Notes: generated by a model from the letters alone, not told the origin. A stretch of 25,703 bases of DNA from Paramacrobiotus richtersi (GCA_034698045.1 JAQGAU010000612.1:1-25703); one strand, 5' to 3'; counted from the stretch's first letter, positions 11,106-21,990 are shown. Numbers and translations: made by a program.

Positions 11106-11385
11106 TTAATCACTGCCCGCATCTATCCCTTTTTACCAGCGGGAAGAACAGTTGGCATATACGTTGCGCGACGCCCGTGAGCTATGCTTGATTCCGGGAG
11201 AAGTGTCCTTGATACAGCGACCTATGTGGACCGCCAATTCGAATTCAGAAGCCGGCAGGCCTATGAACTGCATGTCCATGTCGGAGATCAGTTGCATTCG
11301 GAGTTCTCTGCTTTCCACATCCACGATTTTTCGTCAATACAAAATATTGTAGGACTGGATGTACGAGAAATTACACTGCTTATGA

Positions 11386-11434
11386 TAATGATTAGGACGA
11401 TACTGTTAATGATTAATAATGATTAGGACGATAC
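11386..11434 (+). repeat. 18 bp direct repeat, 31 bp apart
   Basis: TAATGATTAGGACGATAC occurs at 11386-11403 and 11417-11434 without mismatch. Small local duplication in block B1, no function proposed. Confidence 0.8.
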
Positions 11435-12345
11435 GGTTATCGAAGTTGACGACAAAGCAGGCAAAACAGTTTCCGAGCTTTCTTCGCAGTTCTTTAAATC
11501 TTTTTCTTCTCGATCAACTTGTACGCGGTGATGTCTTCGGTGATCACAGCCATACGTAGAAATAAGAAGACATATAATCCTCTGCATATTGATCCCTGTA
11601 GTACTTTATGCATGAGACAGATTCCTAGATCATTCCGTGTTCAAGTAGCATGTGAGCGGTCACAGTTTGACCGTCCTTTGCACACTTAATACGGGACGAT
11701 TATGGCCACAGTGTTAAATCTGTTATTTTAGAAGAACACGTACTTCTACTACAAATCGATCCAGTAATTGTTTAGCTCTGTGCTTGTTAATGGTTCCTTA
11801 TCGACTGGAGCGACGCGAAGGTCTTCTGTACTCAGCTCCAACACACTTTTTTCTGTGTTTCCTTGGTGGTGGCTTTATTGTTGTCAATACACGATGTAAC
11901 GCTCGTATTCCTGTCGTTTTGCCTTTGTTGTTCATTAACAGTTATTCCGGCAAAGCTAGTTCCTTCGCAGTTTCTTTCGCCGGGATTAGCGACTTTATTT
12001 ACAAAACGACAATATAGCGGTTATGAACATAACATCCGATTAACAGCTTCAGCGAACATAAGCATTTTTAACGTTTGCCGCTACAAGACCAAGTACGATG
12101 CCAAATTCAGGATTTTATGAACATTATATTACGATCAATGTCGATTATGATTTCGGTTTAATGCTGCAACTGCCCGACATTCCTCTTGATAGTTGATACA
12201 TTCTAACCGCTTCCCAGTTTCCTTAGTTTTTCTGCAGTTAGTTAGTCTGTTTACAGTTGGCAAACAGTAAATCTGACGTGCTTCTGAATTTTCGCAGACA
12301 GTGTGACCTTTTGAAAGATACATTCCCGGACATTACAGTAAGTTC

Positions 12346-13157
12346 TGGGTGCTACACATCACTTTCACTTCAGCTGTCATTTTTGTTCATTCTTCAATCA
12401 AGCGACCTGAACCCATTTAACAATAATTTTGTGCAACCTGGCTGTACGTATCGCATTTGGCGTGTCCTCCTTCAACCAAGTTTGAAGTTAGTTGCTAAGC
12501 GACAGAGAACGAGTTGTACGACTCTAACAAAAAAGCATGCTCAACAAAGGCATGATGGGCTGCTATGGTACGTAATGAATTGTTCGAGCTAACTAATTGT
12601 AAGAGTCACAGAAGTTGTAGGATTGTTCTAAGTAATTCCGCGAAATGATCGCATACGAATTGCACTTTAATTGAAATGAGATGACAACAACATCTTAATC
12701 ATGCAACCGGAAGGAAGGTCTAACAACCACAGAAAGCAATTTGAAAGATTAAAAACACAAATGAATTCTCTTGTGGATGAACAGCCGTTCATGTATTCCA
12801 ATGTTTCGGAAACCAGGGATCAGGAGTACACATCTTCTCGGTCTAGCCAGAGTGGGAACTAACATATGCGAATAAACTATTTTTGCGACCCCTTTTGACG
12901 CTACAAACGGCATGCTTAAAATTATATACCGTAAAAGTGAGTAATCTCTTTACATCCAACATTCCCGTCACGGTACAGCATTCTGAAACACATAAAGAAA
13001 CGTAGTATGAATTATCTTCTGTTCGGTAAAAGATGAAAATATATGTATAATGTGTGTTATACGATATAATATTATTATGTGCGCTACGGGAGTAAGATCA
13101 TCGGCTCTCACAGTATGTATTTCAAGCAATCTGACCAGAACTTGACGAGCAGCCGTA
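12346..13157. other. Intergenic; possible Tc1/mariner scrap
   Basis: A forward reading at about 12388-12420 gives QSSDLNPFNN, close to the SPDLNPIE motif around the third catalytic residue of Tc1/mariner transposases. A similar TSDLNRFD is readable near 25605. A fragment of block A (GTTGCTAAGCGA...GCATGCTCAACAAA) recurs at 12490-12560. Otherwise nothing is recognised. Confidence 0.35.
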
Positions 13158-13763
13158 TTAAGAACGTGGACAAACGCAGATCTTCCTTTGCTTATCACAT
13201 ATCATCCGCCGGCCACCTGGACACGTCCGGAATCCACAGTCGACTAAGAAAAGACACAACTGTACGCAGTAAGTAGGCGAGTTGCCTCAGATAGGCGAAA
13301 CTGAAAAAAAGTGTTGCCAGAATACTATTTAAACGGCACGAGTTGAACTGTATGTATAACAAAAAAAACAACAAATGTGAGCGATCTTGTGACCCTTTAA
13401 GTAAGCATATATTACCGCATCTGTTTCCGGCACGCGTAGTCCTGCTGCTTCGAGGACAAACACACCGGCGTAGGTTTTCGTCGCATACACTTGACAGTCC
13501 ATTTGGACAGGCACCAAATCCGCAGTCCACTTCGTGATGCAGACAAACAAGAGTAAATAGTTTAGCTGTTTAAGTTTACCTTACAGGAAACAGCAGGGAA
13601 CAGATTTTGTCATATAGGCATCATTGTTTCGTAACATACTTTTAACAACACTTCACTTACAACATCCAGGACCCTGGTTGGGATACGATGCCGAGAGTGC
13701 GAACTGAGTACATAGTATTTCAATTAGGACGAATGACAGAACCAGCTCCACAGAAAACTTCAT
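13158..13763 (-). CDS. Secreted protein with two cysteine modules, three exons
   Basis: A 100-residue secreted protein; exons read leftwards are 13763-13661, 13529-13416 and 13243-13158. Donors are GTAAGT and GTAATA; acceptors are ACGAAG and TTCTTAG. Both introns are phase 1, so the middle exon is symmetric. Exon 1 encodes a signal peptide (MKFSVELVLSFVLIEILC...) and a short Pro/Gly stretch. Exons 2 and 3 each encode one module with the same cysteine spacing, C-x4-C-x7-C-x6-C-x-C, starting DCGF and ending CVCPRS. The identical spacing supports the splice model, since neither exon is long enough to stand out alone. The modules resemble short EGF-like or protease-inhibitor-type folds, but I cannot name the family. 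A role in defence, inhibition or extracellular binding is only a guess. The stop follows the second CVCPRS directly. Confidence 0.72.
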
Positions 13764-14549
13764 GGTTTTCAAACAAAAGGTTCCAGTTATAATTCGTGCT
13801 AATCTAGAGTGTTTCTAATATAGGCTAACTGATTAATGAAAATCAATGTTTTGCATTAACAAATGGCATCGCTTAGCGTAACGTAACTGGTGTACTGTAC
13901 GCAATAAATCTAATGTAGACCTGCAACAGCTTTTCCACTTTTTATCTAGCCGCGGCCGCAGACATGTTTTCTGCATTGGGTGCAGTTTTTACTCTTTAGT
14001 AAACCTCATATCGACAGACAAACCCAGTCCGCTATTTGCTGTCAGCTAAATTGCAGTTGATCGTATTATGATTATCTGACTGATAGTTATTTGATGTGTG
14101 ATAATGTTCGTATTCCGCGTACACGTCTGTACCGGTACCATCAATTGCAAACAATGTTATGGCATAAAATCACCGACAACCACTTACTTACAGTACAGGT
14201 AAAACAGGATGAAAAGGCTCTTTTGCTAACGTGTTATGCCCTACGCCGTGACCATAGCAAGAACTATACTCCATGGCTAAGTACGTAAAGCACACAAAGA
14301 TACAGCATTTTGCGTTGTGCTTGCAGTACATAGTTATTCTTGCGCCATCTTTACTATGTCTAACTACGATTCAAGATTTTTCTTTTCATTGTACCACTAC
14401 GTATAAGTTACAACAACAACGCGGCGCATAAAAAGTACAGTTGTGAAGTTATTTGTTGCACATTAAAACTTTTCCCGGATGCATTTAAATCGAAATTAAA
14501 ATGTGTTTATGCGAGTTAAGTGTTTTATAAGTACTGGTATGTAAAGCAG
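13764..14549. other. Intergenic upstream of the two-module gene
   Basis: Contains the promoter region of the leftward gene; a TATATTAG-like box lies about 55-60 bp before its ATG, read leftwards. A forward frame at 14091-14288 matches nothing I recognise. No RNA gene or repeat is evident. Confidence 0.35.
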
Positions 14550-15165
14550 TGTTAGTTGCTAGGGAGCATTGTTATGAACCACTGCACCAGAGGTGCTGTG
14601 ACAGCAAAGCATGCTCAACAAAAGACATGAATAAGTGTTATGTTGTTAACGTAATAGTTTTTTTTATCAAATTACGAATCCTGGAAGTTTTTTGGCTGAT
14701 GATTCTAGAAGAGTTCCGGAAAACTTCAGTGATGCTTCGGGATTATCTCGTGCATTAGAATGTTTTACCCCCGCCTTTCGGCACAATTCGACTTTCGAGC
14801 AAAACGGTTACCGAGAGTGAAGTGATAGTTAAACCGACTGTATGTTCATGCGTTTTTTGAAATCCTTTTTCCTCTGGTGTTCAAATTCCAACCAACTATG
14901 GTTTTTTTAAAGATGGTGCTCGGTCAGGGGAATAGTCAGTGCTACAGATATCAAAGAAAGAAGTTATTTCTTTCCATTCAGCAAAGTGTTTGAGATTATT
15001 TGGATTAATTATTTTGTTATTTTGGGCCAGGGAATGGATGTCCCGCTTCACATACGGTACAGCTGCAAGGAAAAAGGTACGTGACCGAGGATTAAGCAAT
15101 CAGTAGTTCCACAGGTCCCGCGGCAGTTCTGTGCGTGGTAAATTAATTTCGCAAACATGCGTTAT
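14550..15165 (+). repeat. Repeat block A2 (copy of 7380-8100)
   Basis: Diverged direct copy of block A1, ending with the shared GAAAAAGGTACGT...GGATTAAGCA segment at about 15070-15110. It lacks the hexamer repeat and the 27 bp duplication found in A1. The DIRS-type element begins within about 200 bp of its end. Confidence 0.6.
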
Positions 15166-15339
15166 GTACGGAATCGTCTTTGGGGCCTCAGTAGCGGGCA
15201 ATTTCTGGTGGCCGGAATGCTGGAATAGGCTTGGGCGCAATTACTAGCGGAAGCTGGTCAAGCATAATTGTTTCGCAACTTCCGCTTAGAACATAGATAC
15301 CATAGTCACCACAATCTGCACATGGCAATCGAATGACGG

Positions 15340-16120
15340 TCTAATTAGAACGAGAAGACAATGATTTGGGCCCATGAGTGCATGCAAATCCAGTTAAGCA
15401 CTTCTGGCCTTTTTACTCCAAAACGTTTATTCGGCGGTATTCTTTCAGTCAACCAATTACAGTGAAACCTGTCTGCTGCATACACTAATGGTACCACTGG
15501 TGTATGTAGCAGACAAGGTTTATCGGTCAGATATGGCAGGCGAAGAACGACAGCCAAAAGGCAGAACAACGTCAAAATAATACTTATCATTAGACGAATA
15601 ACCTAACAGGTGCCAGTCTTCAGGGCGAACTGTTATCAAACGAAAAGTGTTTGAGGTACATTTTGCCCATAAGAGCCCCTGTTCCAAGTTTCGTTACAAT
15701 GCGAACGGCACCATAAACTGAACAGAAGCGCTTAGTGTAGGTCTTGCGACAAATGTAGTCATTAACAGATTGACCAAAGGGACGTGAGAGATACATAATC
15801 AAACGCGCATCACCTGTTTTTTTAGGACAAACTCCTACCGAAGAAATGACAAATTCGGGAAACGGGATATCAGTAAATGGACCCAAAGTGTGGCGCAAAG
15901 CAATTTCTTTTTCGATTGTTGTCGTGCAGTCAGTGCATTGGGCGTTTCGGTAGACTTTCGTCGACCAGAGCAACCAATCGCAAAGCCATAAATAGGGCCA
16001 GAAATAAAAGTGATTACCAGACGACTGACTGGATACTCACGTAAGTATCAAACGAACTTGAGAGGCTTCAAAGGAGTGAACGGATTAGGGTTACTGGGAT
16101 CCTGATTGATGGAAGGAGCG
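15340..16120 (-). pseudogene. DIRS-type reverse transcriptase, N-terminal part, broken
   Basis: Reading leftwards, TPLKPLKFV-stop-YLREYPVSRLVITFI (about 16080-16020) is the usual lead-in of DIRS RT. The frame then changes near 15930 to EKEIALRHTLGPFTDIPFP, VGVCPKKTGDARLI, SVNDYI and GTGALMGK. Where the family has the motif A aspartate (CDIKSAF), this copy reads MYLKHFS, so the catalytic Asp is lost. After another frame change come RPEDWHLLGYS and LPFGCRSSPAI (about 15555), and then the palindromic MITE interrupts. A weak continuation (NWLTERI) lies beyond it. The YADD/YLDD box is not found. Clearly inactive. Confidence 0.75.
15460..15531. mobile_element. Palindromic MITE made of two fused pogo-like TIRs
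   Basis: The left half (15460-15495) begins CAGTGAAACCTG and ends TGGTACC. The right half is its reverse complement with few changes (a bulged T in GACAAGGTTT and a diverged tip). TA flanks both ends (15458-15459 and about 15532-15533), as expected for the pogo/Tigger group, whose TIRs often start CAGTNNAACC. There is almost no internal sequence, so the element is essentially two TIRs head to head. It lies inside the DIRS RT coding region. Confidence 0.6.
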
Positions 16121-16209
16121 AGTATGACCGGCATCATAACACTGGTCACAGATATGGATCCGGCGTGCTGGACACAGGTTGGAACAACGGCCCGCGTTAT
16201 AGTCCCGGT

Positions 16210-17151
16210 TCACTGCAACGCGGGGGCTTCGAAAGGGCCGTTGACTTTCTGGACGTCAGCAAAAGCGGGTGCTTTGGCGGCGCAGGTGGTAGCCAGTTGA
16301 GGGCAATGCTTGGCGTAGTGGTATGGGTCCTTGCATTTAAAGCACCCAAAAGGAGGTTTACCCGGGACATAAGTAGGCGCTAGAGAAGCGACAGAATTAA
16401 CGAAAAATACAGGAATTGAACGAAGAACTTCGGCCATAACGGCAGGATCCTCCGTAAACCACGCCGCATCGGGAATATCGGGGTAAGATATCTTTTCACG
16501 AAATCCTCGGTCGTAATCAGTCCAAACTAGAAGAGGGCGTGTCAGAGACAGGCCTCGAATAATTTCAATGTAAGCGAAGAAACAGGCGGCGAGATCTGGA
16601 TGGTAGTATGTACGTCGGAAACGAACGAAGAATAAGAACATTTCCAGCCAGGATTGGAAGTTGTCGATCTTACGTCGTGTTAATTGGTCTGACTAGGGCA
16701 CCAACTTCCTTTCTGAATCGGGAACAAAAGCGGTCGGCTCTTGCGACGTATCGATTTCGCGATTGGAGGGCTGAAGCTTGTGTAGAGCTACGAATCCTTT
16801 ACGATCAGAAACCAATTTCATAACAGCACTATCACAAATTGGTAAACCGAAATATGCTTAATACGGGAAAATTAGACATAGATGTGGAAAGGTCAATATT
16901 GACACTGGCTGGGTATTAGTGGTTGGATGCGGATTTGATGAAACAACAGATGAAATCTTGGAGCGGAAACCATTCAGCTCTGATCGCAACAAGGATACTG
17001 TTTCACGACAGTCGCTAATGTCAGATGAATCAGAAACGATTTCGACGTTCTTCGATGTTTTTGGCACTGCAAGGCGCTTAACAGTGGCTGACTTCTGCTT
17101 CTTGCCAACAGTACGCTTCTTTTGCTTGATGGTGCGCAGAGAAGGAGCCAT
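16210..17151 (-). pseudogene. DIRS-type Gag-like protein, two in-frame stops
   Basis: One leftward frame runs from ATG 17151 to the stop at 16210 (about 313 codons), broken only by TAA at about 16858 and TAG at about 16694. The start is basic (MAPSLRTIKQKKRTVGKKQ). The middle reads like a retroelement Gag (FQSWLEMFLFF...YDRGFREKI). Near the end is a CCHC zinc knuckle, CFKCKDPYHYAKHC (C-x2-C-x4-H-x4-C), which binds nucleic acid in Gag proteins. Continuity of one frame across both stops shows that these are simple nonsense mutations in a formerly single gene. The RT reading follows about 100 bp downstream in another frame. Confidence 0.75.
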
Positions 17152-17169
17152 GTCTGATTCTGCGTAAAA

Positions 17170-18469
17170 CTTTTCCCATCCGGAAGTATTTCTAATTATG
17201 AGGATACCGACTGAGGATAACGGCAGGTCTGTGCAGACGCAAGCGTACTTAATATTGAGGTGTATTTATTACGCAGGGGCGCCCGCTGAGGCGATTTTTT
17301 TGATCTCCAGGGGGGAGCGTTGTTTCAGTAGTTATATGTAGCCCTCGCTTGTTTGATGGACGATCCGCGCACATTCTGCCAATGGCACAGGCACAGCGAT
17401 CTGGGATTCGCTCGAATATGTAAACGGAAGATCATATGTCGGAATCCATCATTCTATGCATAAACCGCTTGATTAAACCGCAATGGCAGCTGATGTTTTC
17501 GATGTCATTCTTGCTTTTCCGCCGCGTGGCTAAATAATCGAGTGCAAGCTCTCGCTATGGTTAGTGCTGGAGCAGTGTCGCAGTGCCGCGGAATTTTCCG
17601 GGGTGGTCTGTGCTAGAAACAATCACCGTATGTATTCAAGAATACCGGAGGGATTGACGCTTTATGGGCATCACGCTCTGAAGTGCCTTGTGCCACAAAA
17701 ACTTTAAAAGGACGAAAACTTTTAATTCTTGGTGGACAACTGTAATGGTCAATGATAGAATATTGCAATAATGACGTCGTGCGCTGTCGCCTTCGTACCC
17801 AGCCGGTTGCCAAGGTTGTACAGTTATAGCTCATTTTTGATATGGGGTGCTGTTAATCATCCTCTTCCACCCAGTTACCTCTCAGATCCAATTTGGAAGT
17901 CTCGTAGGAAGACGCTTTCGCAAAATAATTTTTGTTTTTGAGTTTCGAAGTCTGGTAAGAGGTTACCTTGCCCAAAACCCAGTGGGAACCACTGAAGGCT
18001 CTTGAGTCTCCATCCCTAATGTACTCGGTGGCTCGGATATCGGCGCCGTCATTTTTGCAGATCCTTCTATATCATGCCGCCGAAGCCATCGTTGTTTATA
18101 CCGCACTTCTGATCTGGCTTGTTCAGTCCTTGCCGAATGCCTCCTCATCGTCATTCAGCCAGTTGGCGTAGTGTTGGCTACTTTCTTACCCAGCGCACAA
18201 CTAGGACAATACACTGTACGCACTGCTGCGCCGATGATATTCTTTGTCTGAGGCTCAAAGAAAATCACGACCCCAGAATGGGAAGGGAACCTTCATTAGT
18301 ATTTATCTAGGTTGAGGTAGGATGGGGAAATACTTTAACAGGTAACACACTGTCAGGTGCTCTGTTTTTATGGGGCATATGTCGGTCATTTCAGTATAAG
18401 ACCCTTCCCTCGTAATCGAGCACGGCGTAAGAGTGTAAGGCTATCGCCTTACACTCACTTCCGCGTCGT
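17170..18469. other. Intergenic, no gene recognised
   Basis: Upstream flank of the DIRS-type Gag. Frames at 17613-17834 (-) and 17963-18171 (both strands) are moderate in length but show no domain I know. The 5' end and any terminal repeat of the DIRS element should be here but could not be recognised. Confidence 0.35.
18431..18456. repeat. Perfect 11 bp hairpin
   Basis: GAGTGTAAGGC and GCCTTACACTC enclose TATC, just before block B2 begins. It might mark an element end or be a small RNA structure. There is no second copy in the window. Confidence 0.6.
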
Positions 18470-20400
18470 CTCATAAACATCAGTTTCTGCCACTTCTGCT
18501 GGTTTGACAGTCAGATCGGTGAACAGATGCGAATTCGGCGGATTTATATACGATCGATAGAGATCTTTGCTTCGGTCGTGGGGTGTCGACAGCTTCTTGC
18601 TGGTCAGGATTCAATGTCATCAGTTATTTCTTTGGTGTTAAAATGCAGCCAGTCATACGGAAGGAAATGTTACTATCAAAAAATCGAAAACTATTAAATT
18701 TGGTTATCCTGCTTGGCGAAGAGTCGCGGTGGATTGCGGTGTTACTGTTGTAATACTGTGGTAAAAATATCACATTCACTGCGGCCAGCAGATAGCCAGA
18801 ACTTTCTGCATTTTGGGGCCGATTTTGGCAGGCGGCATTCGGCCTGTTTTCTGAATTCCCTGTTGCTTTCCCATGCATGTGCTTAAAAACGGTTTCCATC
18901 ATTGTAATTCCACAACAGGGGAGTTTTTTGTACTGTTAAAATTCCGCTAAGCTTATTCTTTCGCAGTCTTTTTCACTTCCTTGCTTCGCCAAGGTGCAAA
19001 TCGCTCTGAAAGATGAGATGGCAATGGGCTTCGGAGCATCTGATCGCGAGAAGCCATTCGCAAATACGTCACACGTGGAGGCTTTAGTTAAACTGCGTCA
19101 GCGTTAAACGTCATAATGATTTCCACTTTTAATGTATAATCAGCCAGGCTACATCATACGTGCAGAATCCATGGGGTGTTTACCTTCGAAAGCCTGTAGG
19201 AAAAGAGGGCCTAATAGTTGGGCAGTCTGGCATTTTTGTTTCGGTTGCCAGATCGCTTTATGATGGGTTATTCCATTTTTCATAGATCCTGCCGTGTTTA
19301 AGTGGCATCTGGACGGTCACAGGTAGACTGTCCTTTGCTCACTTTACACGGAACGATTATGCTCAAGAAAATGTTAATATTCATTTTCGCATCATTTTTT
19401 GTTCTAAGAATCATATAAGCACATGATCATTTTGCATCATTTTTTGTTCTAAGAATCATAAAAGCAATATTCCGATAATTTCCATTTCTGTGCTAACAAC
19501 TACTACCCTAATCCTACTAATCACGTACAACCTCTCAATGCACGTACACTACACATACAGTATGAGTACAGCGAAAATAGCACTTCTCTCCTCTCGGAAC
19601 TCGTAAAATAATACTGAGTTTGATTAGTGGGGCTGAGAGTTTGAGACGAAGAATCAAGTCGACTATAGTAATTAATATATGTCATGGGGTTAAGCCACAC
19701 GTAAAACTAATGAACTTGTTCTGTATTGTCAGTGGATAGTTCGTTAAAAAAACATGTCTGGTAACAAATAAACTGAAAAGGAACTTCAAACGGTGTTACG
19801 GTGGCCAATGAACCCATTGAGCACTCGAAATGGATAACACGTAATTTCATCGCACAGCAGTGAGACTTTCCCTTGTGGCCGCTTTCAGCTCATCGCTTCT
19901 ATTCGTCATCATGATACCTGACGCTGGTTACAGCTGATAATTTTAAGTGCGCAATTTAGTTCTCTAAACTTTTCCGGTTAATGGTTTTTTGCCACAGCCA
20001 ATGTCTTGGATGTTGTTTACAGCTCACAAGCTCTACGACCTTTCTGTGCCGTGTGAGTAACCTGACGCTGCAAGCACACGACTTTATTTACAAAATGTGG
20101 TACATAGCATCAGATTTAGAGCATCAGCGCACATAAACCTTTTTAACGACTGCTGCCGGAACACCAAGTTCGATGCCAAAGCTACTTTATGACTTTAAGA
20201 AAATAACATGATCATGATTTCGGTTTAATGCTTAGATTGTCCGACATTCCTCTTGATAAGTTCTGAATCCATTCGATTAACGTTTTCCTGCAGTTGGCTA
20301 TTACACTCACAGCTGGGAGAAATTGTAAACCTGAAGGCTCCTGAATTCTTGCAGACAGTGCGACCTTGCTAAAGGTACATAAAGGTAAGTCCTGATCTTT
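18470..20400 (+). repeat. Repeat block B2 (copy of 10300-12345)
   Basis: Diverged direct copy of block B1 (landmarks listed there), ending at a conserved GTAAGT at about 20392. It has no intact gene. The Harbinger left end begins about 100 bp further on. The block also carries a local duplication of about 27 bp containing GTTCTAAGAATCATA at 19390 and 19435. Confidence 0.65.
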
Positions 20401-20733
20401 GGTGTTTCTCTTTCGCTTGCTAATATTTAACTTTTTATACATTTTTTGGCCATAACAAGCGCCAGTTTTCATTTTCTCTGCGGCTCTGTCTAAACAACAA
20501 TATGGGTACTCAAACCTACTTTATCGTTGCTCTATAAGTTAAAGAGAGATTTTCTCTTTAATAATAACCAGCCAACTGGGATGCGCTACAATTTTTCAGC
20601 TTTGAGTAACCCGATCTTAACGGACTTTATCGTTAGCACAACTAAACTTTAAAGTAGCTCAAATACTTGTTGTTTAATTTTGAAAAAGAGTTGTCACATA
20701 AAACGTATCGAAGTTTTTGCTGGCACAACAAGA

Positions 20734-21990
20734 ATGCCATTCCAAACTGAGCGGAAAAAGTTGCTTCGGAAAGTTGATCAGCTCATAAATGTGGAAGCCC
20801 AGATCTGCATGATCGATGACAATTCTTCAGTGGACGAAGCGAGCACTGAAACCAACGATGTTGAGGATGACGAGGTCGCCGAGCTCCTCAATTTGAAGCA
20901 TGTTATTCAGTCGAAACGGTATTTTTTGCCAAGAGGACACGTGCCAAAAATGAGGGGATATTTTACCGCGCTCCTGCCTCAGCTTGACGACCGGCGCTAT
21001 CGCGCAGAAATGCGAATGTCCAGAGAAGGATTTACCGAAGTGCTGCGCCGCATCGAAAACCACGCAATATTTCGGAATGATTCTCGTTTCCAGCAGAAGC
21101 CTGTGGAACTGCAGTTGGCTGTGGCGCTTGAGCGCTTTGGACATTACGGAAGTGCAGCGTCATCATCCAGAGTTGCTCGTTTATTTGGAATATCCGAAGG
21201 AGCCGCGGAATTATATACGGACCGAGTAATTGTCGCGCTGACAGCGATCATGTCCGAAATTGTGAAGTGGCCGTCCGCGGAAGAAAAAACAAGTACGAAG
21301 AAGCGTTTCCTCGCGAAATATGGTTTTCCGAACGTCGTTGGATTGGTGGATGGCACCCTTATTGTCCTTGATTTGCGACCAACAATGTGTGGCGGCGACT
21401 ATTTCACCAGAAAATATAATTACGCGCTAGCTGCGTTTGTAGTTTGCGATGACGAGAGGAAAATCCTTTATGCTTATTGTGGGTATCCTGGCTCGGCTCA
21501 TGATAGTCGTGTTTATTCGAATTCGGATATAGGAGCATTTCCTACCAAGTACTTTGAGAACGACGAATATCTTCTTGCTGATAGCGCTTATACCCCTACG
21601 ACTACAGTTGTTCCTGCATATAAGCCTTCCTCTTGCATCAGCGCGGAAAATGTCGATTTTGATACGTATCTTGCAGAAGCACGTGTTGCTAACGAACACA
21701 CAATTGGCATCTTAAAAGGACGATTTCAGAGCCTGAAAGGGCTGCGAATAATCATTTGCGACGCTCGCACTCATAAGAAGGCCGTGCTGTGGTTCATGTC
21801 ATGCGTTGTTCTGCACAATATTCTTTGGAGCAGTAAGGAGTTGGTTGATGAAGACTGGCTGGTGCCGGAACCGGAAGTGCTGATTCAGGATGCAGAAAAC
21901 GAGGAAGATGTATTTGGTGCCATGGATGCAGGCAAGCATAAGCGGGAAAAAATCAAAAATTTTGTGTTGATTGCTCGCACTGCTATGTGA
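20734..21990 (+). CDS. PIF/Harbinger DDE transposase (DDE_Tnp_4), intact
   Basis: The 418-residue transposase cuts and inserts the element, working with the Myb-like partner encoded on the other strand. The frame opens upstream at 20680, but the first ATG is 20734 (MPFQTERKK), which I take as the start. An acidic N-terminus and a helical domain (FTEVLRRIE, AVALERFGHYGSAASSSRVARLFG) precede the RNase H-like catalytic core. Catalytic residues are D206 in VVGLVDGTLI, D257 in GYPGSAHDSRVY and E321 in VANEHTIGILKGRF; LLADSAY and the VVLHNIL end motif are also present. The length is normal for the family, with no stops or frameshifts. The gene lies about 230 bp from the left TIR, so the promoter is probably in the element end. 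Confidence 0.93.
   Translation: MPFQTERKKLLRKVDQLINVEAQICMIDDNSSVDEASTETNDVEDDEVAELLNLKHVIQSKRYFLPRGHVPKMRGYFTALLPQLDDRRYRAEMRMSREGFTEVLRRIENHAIFRNDSRFQQKPVELQLAVALERFGHYGSAASSSRVARLFGISEGAAELYTDRVIVALTAIMSEIVKWPSAEEKTSTKKRFLAKYGFPNVVGLVDGTLIVLDLRPTMCGGDYFTRKYNYALAAFVVCDDERKILYAYCGYPGSAHDSRVYSNSDIGAFPTKYFENDEYLLADSAYTPTTTVVPAYKPSSCISAENVDFDTYLAEARVANEHTIGILKGRFQSLKGLRIIICDARTHKKAVLWFMSCVVLHNILWSSKELVDEDWLVPEPEVLIQDAENEEDVFGAMDAGKHKREKIKNFVLIARTAM

Larger units (their letters stand above)
10300..12345 (+). repeat. Repeat block B1 (copy of 18470-20400)
   Basis: Direct-orientation relative of 18470-20400. Shared landmarks in the same order are GCCACTTCT (10323/18490), GAGATCTTTGCTT, ATCGAAAACTA...AAGTTTGGTTATCC (10547/18684), the GGTCACAG...GACTGTCCTTTG region (11657/19313), GACTTTATTTACAAAA, GATGCCAAA, GATTTCGGTTTAATGC (12149/20216), GACATTCCTCTTGATA, GCAGACAGTG (12294/20352), and a GTAAGT donor (12339/20392). 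I see no functional gene. Leftward frames at 12135-12323 and 20212-20472 correspond to each other, sharing LTNCRKT/IANCRKT, and may be remnants of one exon. Confidence 0.65.
15340..17160 (-). mobile_element. DIRS-type retroelement fragment (Gag plus partial RT)
   Basis: A retrotransposon relic in leftward orientation. Its Gag-like frame comes first and the front of a reverse transcriptase of the DIRS/Ngaro type follows. I find no tyrosine recombinase, no RNase H and no terminal repeats, so the element is truncated after the RT palm begins, near 15340. Both genes are damaged (see their entries), and a small MITE sits in the RT. Assignment to DIRS-type rests on the RT wording (VGVCPKKTGDARLI, SVNDYI, PEDWHLLGY, LPFGCRSSPA), which matches that clade better than gypsy, BEL or LINE reverse transcriptases. 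Confidence 0.75.
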
